64,000 nt of DNA, taken from positions 1-64,000 of the forward strand of contig CAKUBN010000006.1 of NCBI GenBank assembly GCA_934643185.1, given 5' to 3'. Origin of the DNA: an uncultured Eubacteriales bacterium (GTDB lineage: Bacteria > Bacillota > Clostridia > Oscillospirales > Acutalibacteraceae). The first letter of the stretch is position 1. Every line of letters begins with the position of its first letter. Position numbers and translations under genes: made by a program. This document shows positions 42,141 to 50,925 of this stretch, in pieces. The notes below the pieces were generated by a model. The model saw only the letters and a program-made list of their open reading frames with translations, was not told where the DNA came from and did no database searches.

Positions 42141-43246
42141 GCGAAGTCAAGCGATATACCTTACCCGAAGTTCCGCACCTTGTGCACGGGCGCACAAACG
42201 GCTCGTTAACGCCGCTTACGCTGTTCTGGACGGCGGCGGGCTTAGAGCTTAATGTGCGCGGCAGCGAGCTGTGGGTGGAATTTACGGCGGATTGGGACAT
42301 CCACGAGCCGTGGTACAGCTTTATGGTGAATGGCGAGTTCTTCTCCCGCCGCATGGCGCAGAAGGGCACGGAGCGCGTGTGCGTGTTCCGCGGCATGGAC
42401 CCCGAAAAGGTCAAGAACGTGCGCATCTTTAAAGATACGCAGGCCATGAACGCCGACCCGGAGAGTGTTTTGCAGATTAACGCCGTCGAAACAGACGGCG
42501 AATTCCTGCCCGTGCCGGAGCGCAATTTAAAGATCGAATTCATCGGCGACAGCATCACGAGCGGAGAAGGCGACATCGGCGCGAAAGCGGAAACAGACTG
42601 GATTTCCATGTTCTTCAGCGCGGAAAATAACTACGCTGTCATGGTGTCCCGTGCTTTAAGCGCCGATATCCGTGTCTCATCGCAGAGTGGCTGGGGCGTG
42701 TGCTGCGGCTGGAACAACGACCCAAACAGCGCCATTCCGCCCATCTACGGGCAGCTTTGCGGCCTTTTGAGCGGCGAAAAAAACATTGCTCTCGGCGCAA
42801 AAGAGCCGTATGATTTCACAAAATGGCAGCCGAATTACGTCTTCATCAACCTTGGTACAAACGACTGCGGCGCGTTTTCACAGCCTGCCTGGACAGATGA
42901 AACAACCGGCGAGACGTTTCAGAACCGCCGTACGGAAGACGGTAAGCTGAACCCCGAAGACGAAGCGCGTTTTGCGCACGGCGCGACCGCGTTTTTAAAG
43001 CAATTGCGTGGGTATTACCCCAACGCCCGTCTTGTGTGGATCTACGGTATGCTCGGCTTGGAGCTTGCCCCGGCGCTGCAAAAGGCCATAGACGATTACA
43101 AAGCGGAAACGGGCGACGCGAACGCGGAATTTCTGTCGCTGACGGATGACCTCAAAAATCGCGGCTGCCGTGACCACCCCGGTGTGGGCGCACACCGCAC
43201 CGCGGCAAACGAGCTTATCGCTTATATAAAGAAACAGAACGCATGA
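42137..43246 (+). CDS. SGNH/GDSL esterase, CE2-like
   Basis: 369 aa. The N-terminal ~120 residues form a beta-sandwich, as in CE2 carbohydrate esterases. The SGNH domain follows with block I GDSITSGEG (nucleophile S139), block III GTNDCG, and the C-terminal His in CRDHPGVGAH (H347 in HP). The Asp/His spacing is not the plain DxxH, but several CE2 enzymes use a Ser-His dyad. A likely role is deacetylating sugars or glycans. There is no signal peptide. Its start overlaps the M28 gene (ATGA). Together with the GH3 gene upstream it suggests intracellular breakdown of imported glycans or glycopeptides. Confidence 0.82.
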   Translation: MSEVKRYTLPEVPHLVHGRTNGSLTPLTLFWTAAGLELNVRGSELWVEFTADWDIHEPWYSFMVNGEFFSRRMAQKGTERVCVFRGMDPEKVKNVRIFKDTQAMNADPESVLQINAVETDGEFLPVPERNLKIEFIGDSITSGEGDIGAKAETDWISMFFSAENNYAVMVSRALSADIRVSSQSGWGVCCGWNNDPNSAIPPIYGQLCGLLSGEKNIALGAKEPYDFTKWQPNYVFINLGTNDCGAFSQPAWTDETTGETFQNRRTEDGKLNPEDEARFAHGATAFLKQLRGYYPNARLVWIYGMLGLELAPALQKAIDDYKAETGDANAEFLSLTDDLKNRGCRDHPGVGAHRTAANELIAYIKKQNA

Positions 43247-43251
43247 GATAA

Positions 43252-43295
43252 AGCATCACGGTCGGCCCTAAAAAGCTGCCCGTGATGTTCTATTA
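43252..43295 (+). terminator. Probable terminator after the esterase gene
   Basis: CATCACGG pairs with CCGTGATG, with a further GGC/GCT region inside, followed by a short T-rich stretch. Confidence 0.5.
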
Positions 43296-43887
43296 TATAT
43301 AAGAAGCAAATCAAAAAACGTGCGCGGCACGGAAACAAAACTCTATGCAAAACTCGGGTTATGTAAACTTAACATGCGTATTCTATACATCGGTTGACGA
43401 TAATTTTTTCTGCGGACACAGTGAGACGCATTTCGACACAAAATCGGCCCGATTGAAACGGACATCCCGCTTCTAAAAGCCGCAAATGCGATTTTTTTGG
43501 AGAGCTGCCCAAAATACAGCACGCTTTTTATGAAATATACCTGCCTTTTGACCGCGGTTTTTTGAAAATTTCTGCTGTAAAGGAAAAGTGCCGCACAGCA
43601 CATGGAATGTATCAAATTCGGAACAATATACGATATAAAATGGGAAAACGCAGAAAGTTCGCGAAATTCATCGAAATGAATATGCAAGAATATACAATAT
43701 TAAGGTATAAGAAAATTTGTTCGACGTTTTTGCCTTTGCAAAATTTTTGCAAATTGCACAGAGCGCCGCAAAAAAGTTCCGTAAAAAAGGCAAATAATCG
43801 CTTTCAAAAATATCAAATGAGTTGTTATGTAAATTAAAACACCATGCGTAACTCAGCATATTGCACAAAAATAACCTTTCGAAAAAC
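43296..43887. other. Non-coding AT-rich region
   Basis: About 590 bp with no convincing gene on either strand and no repeat or RNA that I recognise. It lies between the glycan-enzyme genes and the cell-wall protein gene. Confidence 0.4.
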
Positions 43888-43916
43888 TTGACAGACCACC
43901 ATTTTCACATTATACT
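43888..43916 (+). promoter_or_regulatory. Promoter of the 3D-domain cell-wall protein
   Basis: TTGACA (43888-43893), 17-nt spacer and TATACT (43911-43916), a near-consensus sigma-A promoter with a ~145-nt leader. Confidence 0.8.
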
Positions 43917-43974
43917 CTCAAATGACTTTTGGAAAGGGCATTTTGCACCCGTATTTCAAAGGTCAGAAAAGGTA

Positions 43975-44053
43975 GTGGACGCAAAGCAAGAGGGCGGAGT
44001 GGCCGCCGAAGCTTTGCCAAATCGAAGCGCAAAACGCTTCACAGTTTTTTGAA
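43975..44053 (+). promoter_or_regulatory. Attenuator or riboswitch-like leader of the 3D-domain gene
   Basis: GCAAAGC (43983-43989) pairs with GCTTTGC (44010-44016), enclosing an AAGA/GAA internal loop and a GGCGG/CCGCC hairpin. Next, GAAGCG (44024-44029) pairs with CGCTTC (44035-44040) and is followed by ACAGTTTTTTG, an intrinsic-terminator shape just before the ribosome binding site. TTTGC in the 3' arm of the first stem can instead pair with GCAAA at 44028-44032 in the terminator, so the two states exclude each other. Confidence 0.55.
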
Positions 44054-44066
44054 AGGAGCAAGAGCT

Positions 44067-45455
44067 ATGCGGCATGTTAGAAAACAGCAAAAGAGCCTGA
44101 TGCCGAAGATCCTTCTGATCGTCGTTCTGGTTGCAGCGCTCAGCATCTCTTCCGTTGTTACGGTTATGGCAAATGCCGCCGATATCACCGTATATGACGG
44201 CTCCGAAACATACAGATTCAGTATGATCGGTCAGAACCCGCAGGATATTCTTTCCCGCGCGCAGACCGAGGGCATGGCGCCCGTTTCGGACATCGATACC
44301 TACGACTTCTCCCCGGAGAACGGCACGCTCACCGTGCAGCGCTTTGTGCGCGTTTCCGTCAAGGAGGATAACGCCTCCCAGATGATTTTAGCCCCGAAAG
44401 GCAAAACGCTTTCCGACGTGTTTGCGGAAAACGAGATTACGCTCGGCGCAAGAGATACGGCAGATGCCGATCTCACCGCCGCGCTTACGGCGGACATCGC
44501 CGTGCAGATCACCCGTGCAAAGCGTGTGTTTGTTTCGGCAGACGGCAAGCGCCGCATGGAAGACCTCAACGAGGGCACCGTAGAAGACGCGCTGAAAGCC
44601 GCCGGCATCACGCTCGGCGAAAACGACACCGTCACACCGGCCATGGATACCGCACTTACAAACGGTATGCGCATCCGCGTGCAGCGTTACCTTGACCTCA
44701 CCGTTACGGCAGACGGCAAAACGACCGAGAAGAGCGTTGCCGCTGAAAATTACAGTGATGCCGTAGAAGCCATGGGCATTACGCTCGGCGAGAACGACCG
44801 CATTCTGGTCGCGACCGCAGAGGGCGAAAAGCAGGTGAAGGCGGAAGATAACGTGTCGGACGGCGCCGTGATCCGCGTCGTGCGCATCCGCACCGAAGAG
44901 GTTACCGAAAACGAAGCCGTCGCGTACAGCACGGTGTACGAAGATACCGAAGAGCTCTATGAGGGCGAAACGGAAACGAAGACTGCAGGCGTGGAAGGCG
45001 AAGCCAAGGTCACGTATGCGGACGGCGAGGAAGAAAGCCGCGTTGTCAAGACAAAAGAAGTTTTGAAGGAAGCCAAGAACGCCGTCGTGCTGCGCGGCAC
45101 AAAAGAGAAGCAGAACGTCTTTACGGATGCTTCCGGCGCACCGTCTTCCTTTGAGTATAGCCTCACGGGCTCCTGCACCGCGTATTACGCACCGGCAGGT
45201 GCCGTCACTTCCATCGGCGCTACACCGCAGGTCGGCTACGTCGCCGTAGACCCGAACCGTATTCCGTACGGCTCGCTGCTGTATATCACCGCGGTGGACG
45301 GCTCCTGGACATACGGCTACTGCTACGCCATGGATACCGGCGGAGCGGCCATGTGCGGCGACATCGTGGCGGACCTCTACTACGATACGCTGGAAGACTG
45401 CACTGCATTCGGCAGACGCGATATGATCGTCTACGTTGTGCGCGCAGGCTGGTAA
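44067..45455 (+). CDS. DUF348/G5/3D-domain cell-wall protein (YabE-like)
   Basis: 462 aa from ATG 44067 with AAAGGAG 8 nt upstream. Signal peptide or membrane anchor at residues 11-36. Several DUF348 repeats follow (~38-210; e.g. ADITVYDGSETYRFSM, KRVFVSADGKRRMEDL, LDLTVTADGKTTEKSV), then a G5-type domain (~260-335). The C-terminal 3D domain has D423 and D436 in AMDTGGAAMCGD..ADLYYD. Related to Bacillus YabE and Rpf-type muralytic proteins that act on peptidoglycan outside the cell. A structured leader suggests transcript-level control. Confidence 0.88.
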   Translation: MRHVRKQQKSLMPKILLIVVLVAALSISSVVTVMANAADITVYDGSETYRFSMIGQNPQDILSRAQTEGMAPVSDIDTYDFSPENGTLTVQRFVRVSVKEDNASQMILAPKGKTLSDVFAENEITLGARDTADADLTAALTADIAVQITRAKRVFVSADGKRRMEDLNEGTVEDALKAAGITLGENDTVTPAMDTALTNGMRIRVQRYLDLTVTADGKTTEKSVAAENYSDAVEAMGITLGENDRILVATAEGEKQVKAEDNVSDGAVIRVVRIRTEEVTENEAVAYSTVYEDTEELYEGETETKTAGVEGEAKVTYADGEEESRVVKTKEVLKEAKNAVVLRGTKEKQNVFTDASGAPSSFEYSLTGSCTAYYAPAGAVTSIGATPQVGYVAVDPNRIPYGSLLYITAVDGSWTYGYCYAMDTGGAAMCGDIVADLYYDTLEDCTAFGRRDMIVYVVRAGW

Positions 45456-45502
45456 ATCAAAGAACCGCCCCCGACAAGCAACAATGAAATAAAATTAGAT
45501 TT

Positions 45503-45538
45503 TGCTGCCAAGATCATCTGCTCTTGGCAGCATTTTTT
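45503..45538 (+). terminator. Terminator of the 3D-domain gene
   Basis: TGCTGCCAAGA (45503-45513) pairs with TCTTGGCAGCA (45522-45532), followed by six T. Confidence 0.9.
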
Positions 45539-45677
45539 AAATTTCAAAAAATTCCGCAAAAAGAAAAATAAATTTTCAAAAATACGGTATACTGAAAAAT
45601 AACGTGCAAAGAAAAACGCGGGAAATAAGGCCCCGAAAAACCCGCAGAAAATCTGAAAAATTTTTCGGAAAAAGGGG

Positions 45678-45706
45678 TTGCAATTTCGTACTTTGCCTGT
45701 TATAAT
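45678..45706 (+). promoter_or_regulatory. S10 operon promoter
   Basis: TTGCAA (45678-45683), 17-nt spacer and TATAAT (45701-45706). It drives the whole ribosomal cluster, with a leader of about 350 nt. Confidence 0.85.
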
Positions 45707-45712
45707 AATACT

Positions 45713-46046
45713 TGCGTGACTGCGACAGATATGCGATGAAGCGGGAGGTTGCGGCTGAGAGATGCCGGTTTTTCCGTGGAGTATGTCCGATTTCAAACCG
45801 GGCGACAACAATTTGATACGCTGAGCGGCTCCCACGGGAGTGGCGCGCGGAACCATGCGCTGATTTTTAAGGCGCACAGGCCGGACAAAAAGGCAAATCA
45901 AAGGTTTTTTATGAGGGTTTTGTGATTTTATACCGACCCAAAAGCATCCCGGATTTCACAAAAGTGAATATCCGGTTTTTATATGGCTTCTTGGTGAAAC
46001 ACCCGGGCCAGTGTTCATAAAAACCCCGCCCGCCAACTAAAATTTA
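45713..46046 (+). ncRNA. Structured 5' leader of the S10 operon with terminator
   Basis: Paired elements: CCGGTTT with AAACCGG (near 45763-45802), CTCC/GGAG with CACG loop (~45830-45841), TGCGC/GCGCA (~45856-45876). A terminator hairpin follows (45949-45959 with 45964-45975, loop AAAA) ending in TTTTTATAT. A small ACAC/GTGT hairpin lies next to the rpsJ ribosome binding site. Regulation by a ribosomal protein or by attenuation is inferred; I could not match it to a known leader family. Confidence 0.55.
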
Positions 46047-46062
46047 ACAGGAGGCGATTTAA

Positions 46063-46374
46063 GTGGCAGTCAAAGAAAAGATCAGGATTAGAATTAAGGG
46101 TTACGATCATCAGGTTGTCGATCAGGCAGCTGAAAAGATCGTGCAGACCGCAAAGCGCACGGGCGCAAGAGTTTCCGGCCCGGTGCCGCTGCCGACAGAG
46201 AAGCAGATCGTCACGATCCTGCGCGCTGTTCATAAGTACAAGGACAGCCGTGAGCAGTTCGAGATGAGAACCCATAAGAGACTTATCGACATCCTGAGAC
46301 CCAGCAACAAAACCGTTGAGGCGTTGATGGGCTTGGAGCTCCCCGCTGGTGTTGAGATCGAAATCAAGCTCTGA
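46063..46374 (+). CDS. rpsJ: 30S ribosomal protein S10
   Basis: 103 aa, GTG start at 46063 preceded by AGGAGG. MAVKEKIRIRIKGYDHQVVDQAAEKIV.. with GPVPLPTEKQIVTILR and HKYKDSREQFEMRTHKRLIDI are standard S10. It is the first gene of the S10-spc-alpha cluster and sits in the 30S head; in other bacteria it also joins NusB in antitermination. Confidence 0.98.
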   Translation: MAVKEKIRIRIKGYDHQVVDQAAEKIVQTAKRTGARVSGPVPLPTEKQIVTILRAVHKYKDSREQFEMRTHKRLIDILRPSNKTVEALMGLELPAGVEIEIKL

Positions 46375-46459
46375 TTTCGTTCGGCAGATAACCGCTCAAC
46401 CTACAAGCAGGAGGGTCATGTCGGAGAGATCCGACCAATAACCTAAAGGAGGATACAAA

Positions 46460-47092
46460 ATGCAGAAAGCAATCATCGGCAAGAAGATCGGCATGACGCA
46501 GATCTTCGACGAAAAGGGCAGAGTCGTGCCTGTAACAGTTGTTGAAGCCGGTCCGTGTGTTGTCACACAGAAGAAGACTGTTGAAAACGACGGCTACGAT
46601 GCAATTCAGGTTGGCTTCGGCGATCAGAAGCCGCAGCGCGTGAGCAAGCCGCTCACCGGCCACTTCAAGAAGGGCGACGTTGCCCCGAAGAAGACCCTGA
46701 AGGAATTCAGATTCAGCGATTGCGGCGCTTACAACGTAGGCGACCTCATCAAGGCTGACGTGTTCGCAAACGGCGACAAGGTCGACGTAACGGGCACCAG
46801 CAAGGGTAAGGGTTATGCCGGCGTCATCAAGCGCTGGAATTTCCAGAGACTTAAAGAGACCCACGGTTCCGGCCCGGTTGCACGCCACGGCGGTTCCAAC
46901 GGCGCTTGCTCCAGCCCGTCCAGAGTTTGGAAGGGCCTGAAGATGGCTGGTCACCTCGGCGCAGAGAAGGTCACAGTCCAGAACCTCGCTGTTGTCAAGG
47001 TAGACGCAGAGAACAACCTCATCGCAGTTAAGGGCGCTATTCCGGGCCCGAACGGCGGCACCGTTGTTCTGCGCGACAGCGTGAAAGCGTAA
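46460..47092 (+). CDS. rplC: 50S ribosomal protein L3
   Basis: 210 aa. MQKAIIGKKIGMTQIFDEKGRVVPVTVVEAGPC is the typical start, with GTSKGKGYAGVIKRWNFQR as the extension that reaches toward the peptidyl-transferase centre. An early assembly protein. AAAGGAGG lies upstream; there is a structured 85-bp gap after rpsJ. Confidence 0.98.
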   Translation: MQKAIIGKKIGMTQIFDEKGRVVPVTVVEAGPCVVTQKKTVENDGYDAIQVGFGDQKPQRVSKPLTGHFKKGDVAPKKTLKEFRFSDCGAYNVGDLIKADVFANGDKVDVTGTSKGKGYAGVIKRWNFQRLKETHGSGPVARHGGSNGACSSPSRVWKGLKMAGHLGAEKVTVQNLAVVKVDAENNLIAVKGAIPGPNGGTVVLRDSVKA

Positions 47093-47110
47093 GGGAAGGA
47101 GGAATAAAGA

Positions 47111-47734
47111 ATGCCTACAGTAGCAGTTTTGAACATGGCAGGCAAAGAGGTCGAGAAGATCGAGCTTGCAGAAGGCGTTTTCGGTATTGAGCCGAACGTT
47201 TCCGTCATGAATGATATGGTCAAGGCGTATCTCGCAAACCAGAGACAGGGCACACAGTCCGCCCTCACCCGTTCCGAAGTTTCCGGCGGCGGCAGAAAGC
47301 CGTGGAGACAGAAGGGCACAGGCCGTGCAAGACAGGGCTCCACCAGAGCTCCGCAGTGGACACACGGCGGCATCGTGTTCGCACCGAAGCCGAGAGATTA
47401 CACCGTCACCCTCAACAAGAAGGTGAAGCGTCTCGCTATGAAGTCCGCGCTCTCCAGCAAGGTTCAGGATAACGAAATGATCGTTGTCGATTCCATCGCA
47501 ACCGAGGGCTACAAGACGAAGAAGATCGCAGAGATGCTCAAAGCGCTCGGCAGCGAGAAGAAGGCGCTCATCGTTCTCTCCGAGGTCGATGCACAGGTCA
47601 TCGCTTCCGCAGCGAACATCCCGGGCGTTAAGACCGCACAGGTCAACACGCTGAACGTATATGACATCCTCAACGCGGACAAGTTCATCGTTGTAAAGGA
47701 TGCCGTCTCCAAAATTGAGGAGGTGTACGCATAA
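47111..47734 (+). CDS. rplD: 50S ribosomal protein L4
   Basis: 207 aa. Contains the exit-tunnel loop segment RSEVSGGGRKPWRQKGTGRARQGS, where macrolide-resistance changes occur in other species; the local sequence looks normal. In E. coli L4 represses its own operon by acting on the leader, which makes the leader here of interest. It overlaps rplW by 1 nt. Confidence 0.98.
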   Translation: MPTVAVLNMAGKEVEKIELAEGVFGIEPNVSVMNDMVKAYLANQRQGTQSALTRSEVSGGGRKPWRQKGTGRARQGSTRAPQWTHGGIVFAPKPRDYTVTLNKKVKRLAMKSALSSKVQDNEMIVVDSIATEGYKTKKIAEMLKALGSEKKALIVLSEVDAQVIASAANIPGVKTAQVNTLNVYDILNADKFIVVKDAVSKIEEVYA

Positions 47735-48024
47735 TGAAAGCGCAGGACATCGTCATTCGCCCCATCATCACGGAGAAATCCATGACCGGCGTTGCGAATA
47801 AGAAGTACACGTTTGAAGTCTGCCAGGATGCAAACAAGATCGAGATCGCTAAGGCGGTTGAAGAGCTGTTCGGTGTCAAGGTTCAGAAGGTCAACACCCT
47901 GAACGTTCGCGGCAAGTTCCGCCGCCAGGGCAGATACGAAGGTTACACCAGAGCTTGGAAAAAGGCTGTTGTAACTCTCACCGAGGGCAGCAAGTCCATC
48001 GAGTTCTTCGAGTCCATGGTTTAA
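47734..48024 (+). CDS. rplW: 50S ribosomal protein L23
   Basis: 96 aa. MKAQDIVIRPIITEKSM, then YTFEVCQDANKIEIAKAVEELFGVKVQKVNTLNVRGK, the standard L23. It lies at the tunnel exit and docks trigger factor and SRP. Translation is coupled to rplD by TAATG. Confidence 0.98.
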   Translation: MKAQDIVIRPIITEKSMTGVANKKYTFEVCQDANKIEIAKAVEELFGVKVQKVNTLNVRGKFRRQGRYEGYTRAWKKAVVTLTEGSKSIEFFESMV

Positions 48025-48104
48025 TCGGCTCGAATACCTCGAACCCCAAGGGCATGAATGGGAATTTGCCCGATCCCGCAAAGCCAAACAAGGAGTGAAA
48101 CACA

Positions 48105-48938
48105 ATGGCAATCATTAACTATAAGCCGACTACGAATGCTCGCCGCAACATGTCCACCACGGACTACAGCGCACTGAGCAAGACGGGTCCGGAAAAGAGC
48201 CTGCTGGCTCCGAAGAATAAAGCTGCCGGCCGCAACAGCTACGGCAGAATCACCGTTCGCCACAGAGGCGGCGGCAACCGCAAGAAGTACCGTGTGATCG
48301 ACTTCAAGCGCCAGAAGAACGACATGGCTGCTACGGTCCTCACCCTGGAGTACGATCCGAACCGTTCCGCTTTCATCGCACTTGTACAGTACGAGGACGG
48401 CGAGAAGAGATACATCATCGCACCGAACGGCCTGAAGGTCGGCGATCAGGTGTTCTCCGGTAAGGACGCAGATATTAAGCCCGGCAACGCACTGCCGCTC
48501 GCTAACATCCCCACCGGTACCTTCGTACACAACGTTGAGCTTTATCCCGGCAAGGGCGCACAGCTTGCTCGTGCAGCCGGCATCATGGCTCAGCTGATGG
48601 CTAAGGAAAACGGCATGGCTCTGCTGAGACTCCCGTCCGGCGAGCTGAGAAACGTTCCGGATGCCTGCATGGCAACCGTTGGCCAGGTTTCCAACATCGA
48701 CCACGAGAACGTGAAGATCGGTAAGGCCGGCCGCAAGAGAAACATGGGTTGGAGACCGACCGTTAGAGGTTCCGTCATGAACCCGAATGACCACCCGCAC
48801 GGCGGCGGTGAGGGCAAGAGCCCTGTTGGTCGCCCGGGCCCGGTTACACCGTGGGGCAAGCCGGCTCTTGGTTATAAGACTCGTTCCAAGAAGAAGGCAA
48901 GCAACAAGTTCATCGTTAAGCGCAGAAACGGTAAGTAA
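48105..48938 (+). CDS. rplB: 50S ribosomal protein L2
   Basis: 277 aa. Starts MAIINYKPTTNARRNMSTTDYS and ends with the conserved C-terminal VMNPNDHPHGGGEGKSPVGRPGPVTPWGKPALGYKTR. It contains the His needed near the peptidyl-transferase centre (DHPHGGG). Full length for the family. Confidence 0.98.
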   Translation: MAIINYKPTTNARRNMSTTDYSALSKTGPEKSLLAPKNKAAGRNSYGRITVRHRGGGNRKKYRVIDFKRQKNDMAATVLTLEYDPNRSAFIALVQYEDGEKRYIIAPNGLKVGDQVFSGKDADIKPGNALPLANIPTGTFVHNVELYPGKGAQLARAAGIMAQLMAKENGMALLRLPSGELRNVPDACMATVGQVSNIDHENVKIGKAGRKRNMGWRPTVRGSVMNPNDHPHGGGEGKSPVGRPGPVTPWGKPALGYKTRSKKKASNKFIVKRRNGK

Positions 48939-48963
48939 GGCACGGAAAGGAGCTTAAAAGAAC

Positions 48964-49236
48964 ATGAGCAGAAGCTTAAAAAAGGGTCCTTTTTGTCAGC
49001 CCGCACTGCTTAAAAGGATTCAGGCAATGAATGAGAACGGCGAAAAGAAGATCGTCAAGACATGGAGCCGCGCTTCCATGATCTTCCCGGATTTCGTCGG
49101 TCACACAATCGCCGTCCATGACGGCCGCAAGCACGTTCCGGTTTACGTGACAGAAGATATGGTCGGTCACAAGCTCGGCGAGTTCGCCCCGACCCGCACC
49201 TTCAAGGGTCACGCCGGTTCCAAGACCAGCCGCTAA
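48964..49236 (+). CDS. rpsS: 30S ribosomal protein S19
   Basis: 90 aa. MSRSLKKGPFCQPALLKRI, KTWSRASMIFPDFVGHTIAVHDGRKHVPVYVTEDMVGHKLGEFAPTRTF. In the 30S head near S13 and the A-site tRNA. Confidence 0.98.
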   Translation: MSRSLKKGPFCQPALLKRIQAMNENGEKKIVKTWSRASMIFPDFVGHTIAVHDGRKHVPVYVTEDMVGHKLGEFAPTRTFKGHAGSKTSR

Positions 49237-49254
49237 GAGAAAGGAGAGTATAAG

Positions 49255-49590
49255 ATGGAAGCAAAAGCAGTTCTGAAGTATACCCGAATTTCTCCCCGCA
49301 AGGTTGAGATCGTTCTGGACCTCATCAGAAACAAGCCCGTTGACCTCGCAATGGCAATCCTGAAGCACACCCCGAAGGCGGCGTGCGAAGATCTCGAGAA
49401 GCTCCTCAAGAGCGCGATCGCAAACGCAGAGAACAACTTCAACATGGACAGAAACAACCTCTATGTTTCCGAGTGCTACGTTTGCCCGGGTCCGATGCTC
49501 AAGAGAATCCGCCCGAGAGCTCAGGGAAGAGCTTACAGAATTTTGAAGAGAACCTCTCATGTCACACTCGTTGTGAAAGAGAAGGAATAA
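49255..49590 (+). CDS. rplV: 50S ribosomal protein L22
   Basis: 111 aa. MEAKAVLKYTRISPRKVEIVLDLIRNKPVDLAMAIL with the tunnel-lining hairpin around PGPMLKRIRPRAQGRAYRILKRTSH. Preceded by AAAGGAG. Confidence 0.98.
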   Translation: MEAKAVLKYTRISPRKVEIVLDLIRNKPVDLAMAILKHTPKAACEDLEKLLKSAIANAENNFNMDRNNLYVSECYVCPGPMLKRIRPRAQGRAYRILKRTSHVTLVVKEKE

Positions 49591-49607
49591 GCGAGGAGGT
49601 CACATAA

Positions 49608-50285
49608 ATGGGTCAGAAAGTTAATCCCCACGGCTTACGCGTGGGCGTCATCAAAGACTGGGATTCCCGCTGGTTCGCAAAGAAAGCTGATTTCGGCGAT
49701 ACGCTCGTTGAGGACTACAACCTCCGCAAAACGCTGAAAAAGCAGCTCTACCTCGCAGGTGTTCCGAAGATCGAAATTGAGCGCGATGCCTCCAAGGTTC
49801 GCATTCACATTCACTGCGCAAAGCCCGGCATGGTCATCGGCAAGGGCGGCGCAGAAATCGAGAAGCTCCGCGCACAGTGCGAGAAGCAGCTCGGCAAGCC
49901 GGTCGTTATCAACATCGTTGAAGTTAAGCGCCCGGACCTCGACGCACAGCTCGTAGCAGAGAACGTTGCACAGCAGCTCGAAAAGAGAATCGCATTCAGA
50001 CGTGCGATGAAGCAGTGCATCGGCCGCTCCATGAAGCTCGGCGCAAAGGGTATCAAGATCATGTGCTCCGGCCGTTTGAACGGTGCGGAAATCGCAAGAA
50101 GCGAGCAGTATCATGACGGTACCATTCCGCTGCAGACCATCCGCGCGGACATCGATTACGGCTTTGCAGAAGCAGCTACCACCTACGGCCGCATCGGCGT
50201 TAAGGTTTGGCTGTACAAGGGCGAAGTGCTCAACGAGAGCAACAACACCCGCAGAAACAATAAGAGAGAAGGAGGACGTGCGTAA
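49608..50285 (+). CDS. rpsC: 30S ribosomal protein S3
   Basis: 225 aa. MGQKVNPHGLRVGVIKDWDSRWFA start. The KH domain contains AKPGMVIGKGGAEIEKLRAQ, followed by the C-terminal domain (AEIARSEQYHDGTIPLQTIRADIDYG). Part of the mRNA entry channel. It overlaps rplP by 1 nt. Confidence 0.98.
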   Translation: MGQKVNPHGLRVGVIKDWDSRWFAKKADFGDTLVEDYNLRKTLKKQLYLAGVPKIEIERDASKVRIHIHCAKPGMVIGKGGAEIEKLRAQCEKQLGKPVVINIVEVKRPDLDAQLVAENVAQQLEKRIAFRRAMKQCIGRSMKLGAKGIKIMCSGRLNGAEIARSEQYHDGTIPLQTIRADIDYGFAEAATTYGRIGVKVWLYKGEVLNESNNTRRNNKREGGRA

Positions 50286-50698
50286 TGTTACTGCCTAAGA
50301 GAGTTAAATACCGCAGAGTGCACAGAGGTCGCCTGACCGGTAAGGCATATCGCGGCAATAAGGTGACATACGGCGACTTCGGCCTTCAGGCTCTTGAGCC
50401 CGCATGGATCACCTCCAACCAGATCGAAGCAGCCCGTGTTGCTATGACGCGTTACTGCAAGCGTTTCGGTAAAGTTTGGATCAAAATTTTCCCGGACAAG
50501 CCGATCACACAGAAGCCCGCTGAGACCCGAATGGGTTCCGGTAAAGGTTCCCCGGAGTATTGGGTAGCCGTCGTTAAGCCCGGCAGAGTTATGTTCGAGC
50601 TCGGCGGTGTTTCGGAAGAGACCGCACGTGAGGCACTTCGCCTTGCAAGCAACAAGCTTCCGATCAAGTGCAAGTTTGTAACAAAAGAGGAGGGCTAA
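50285..50698 (+). CDS. rplP: 50S ribosomal protein L16
   Basis: 137 aa. MLLPKRVKYRRVHRGRLTGKA, then GSGKGSPEYWVAVVKPGRVMFELGGVSEE, standard L16. It organises the A-site side of the 50S subunit. Translation is coupled to rpsC. Confidence 0.98.
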   Translation: MLLPKRVKYRRVHRGRLTGKAYRGNKVTYGDFGLQALEPAWITSNQIEAARVAMTRYCKRFGKVWIKIFPDKPITQKPAETRMGSGKGSPEYWVAVVKPGRVMFELGGVSEETAREALRLASNKLPIKCKFVTKEEG

Positions 50699-50703
50699 GA
50701 GTA

Positions 50704-50907
50704 ATGAAAGCTTCTGAAATCAGACAGCTCACAGCAGAAGAGCTGAACACAAAACTGAATGACCTCAAGGCCGAGCTCTTTAACCTCAGATTCCAGCTCG
50801 CTATTAACCAGCTCGAAAACCCGATGCGCATCTCGGCGGTTAAGAAGGACATCGCTCGTGTTAAGACAGTCATCCGTGCGAATGAGCTTAGCAAAGAGAA
50901 CGCATAA
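50704..50907 (+). CDS. rpmC: 50S ribosomal protein L29
   Basis: 67 aa from ATG 50704 (MKASEIRQLTAEELNTKLNDLKAELFNLRFQLA), the normal L29 start, 5 nt after the rplP stop. The open frame runs further upstream but overlaps rplP without purpose. A two-helix protein at the tunnel exit next to L23. Confidence 0.97.
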   Translation: MKASEIRQLTAEELNTKLNDLKAELFNLRFQLAINQLENPMRISAVKKDIARVKTVIRANELSKENA

Positions 50908-50925
50908 GGGAAGGGAGGATTAGAC

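Noticed and set aside
43975..44020. c-di-GMP-I (GEMM) riboswitch
   Set aside because: GGACGCAAAGC matches part of the core, but the 5' strand with the GNRA-capped hairpin is not found, so I call only an attenuator-like leader.
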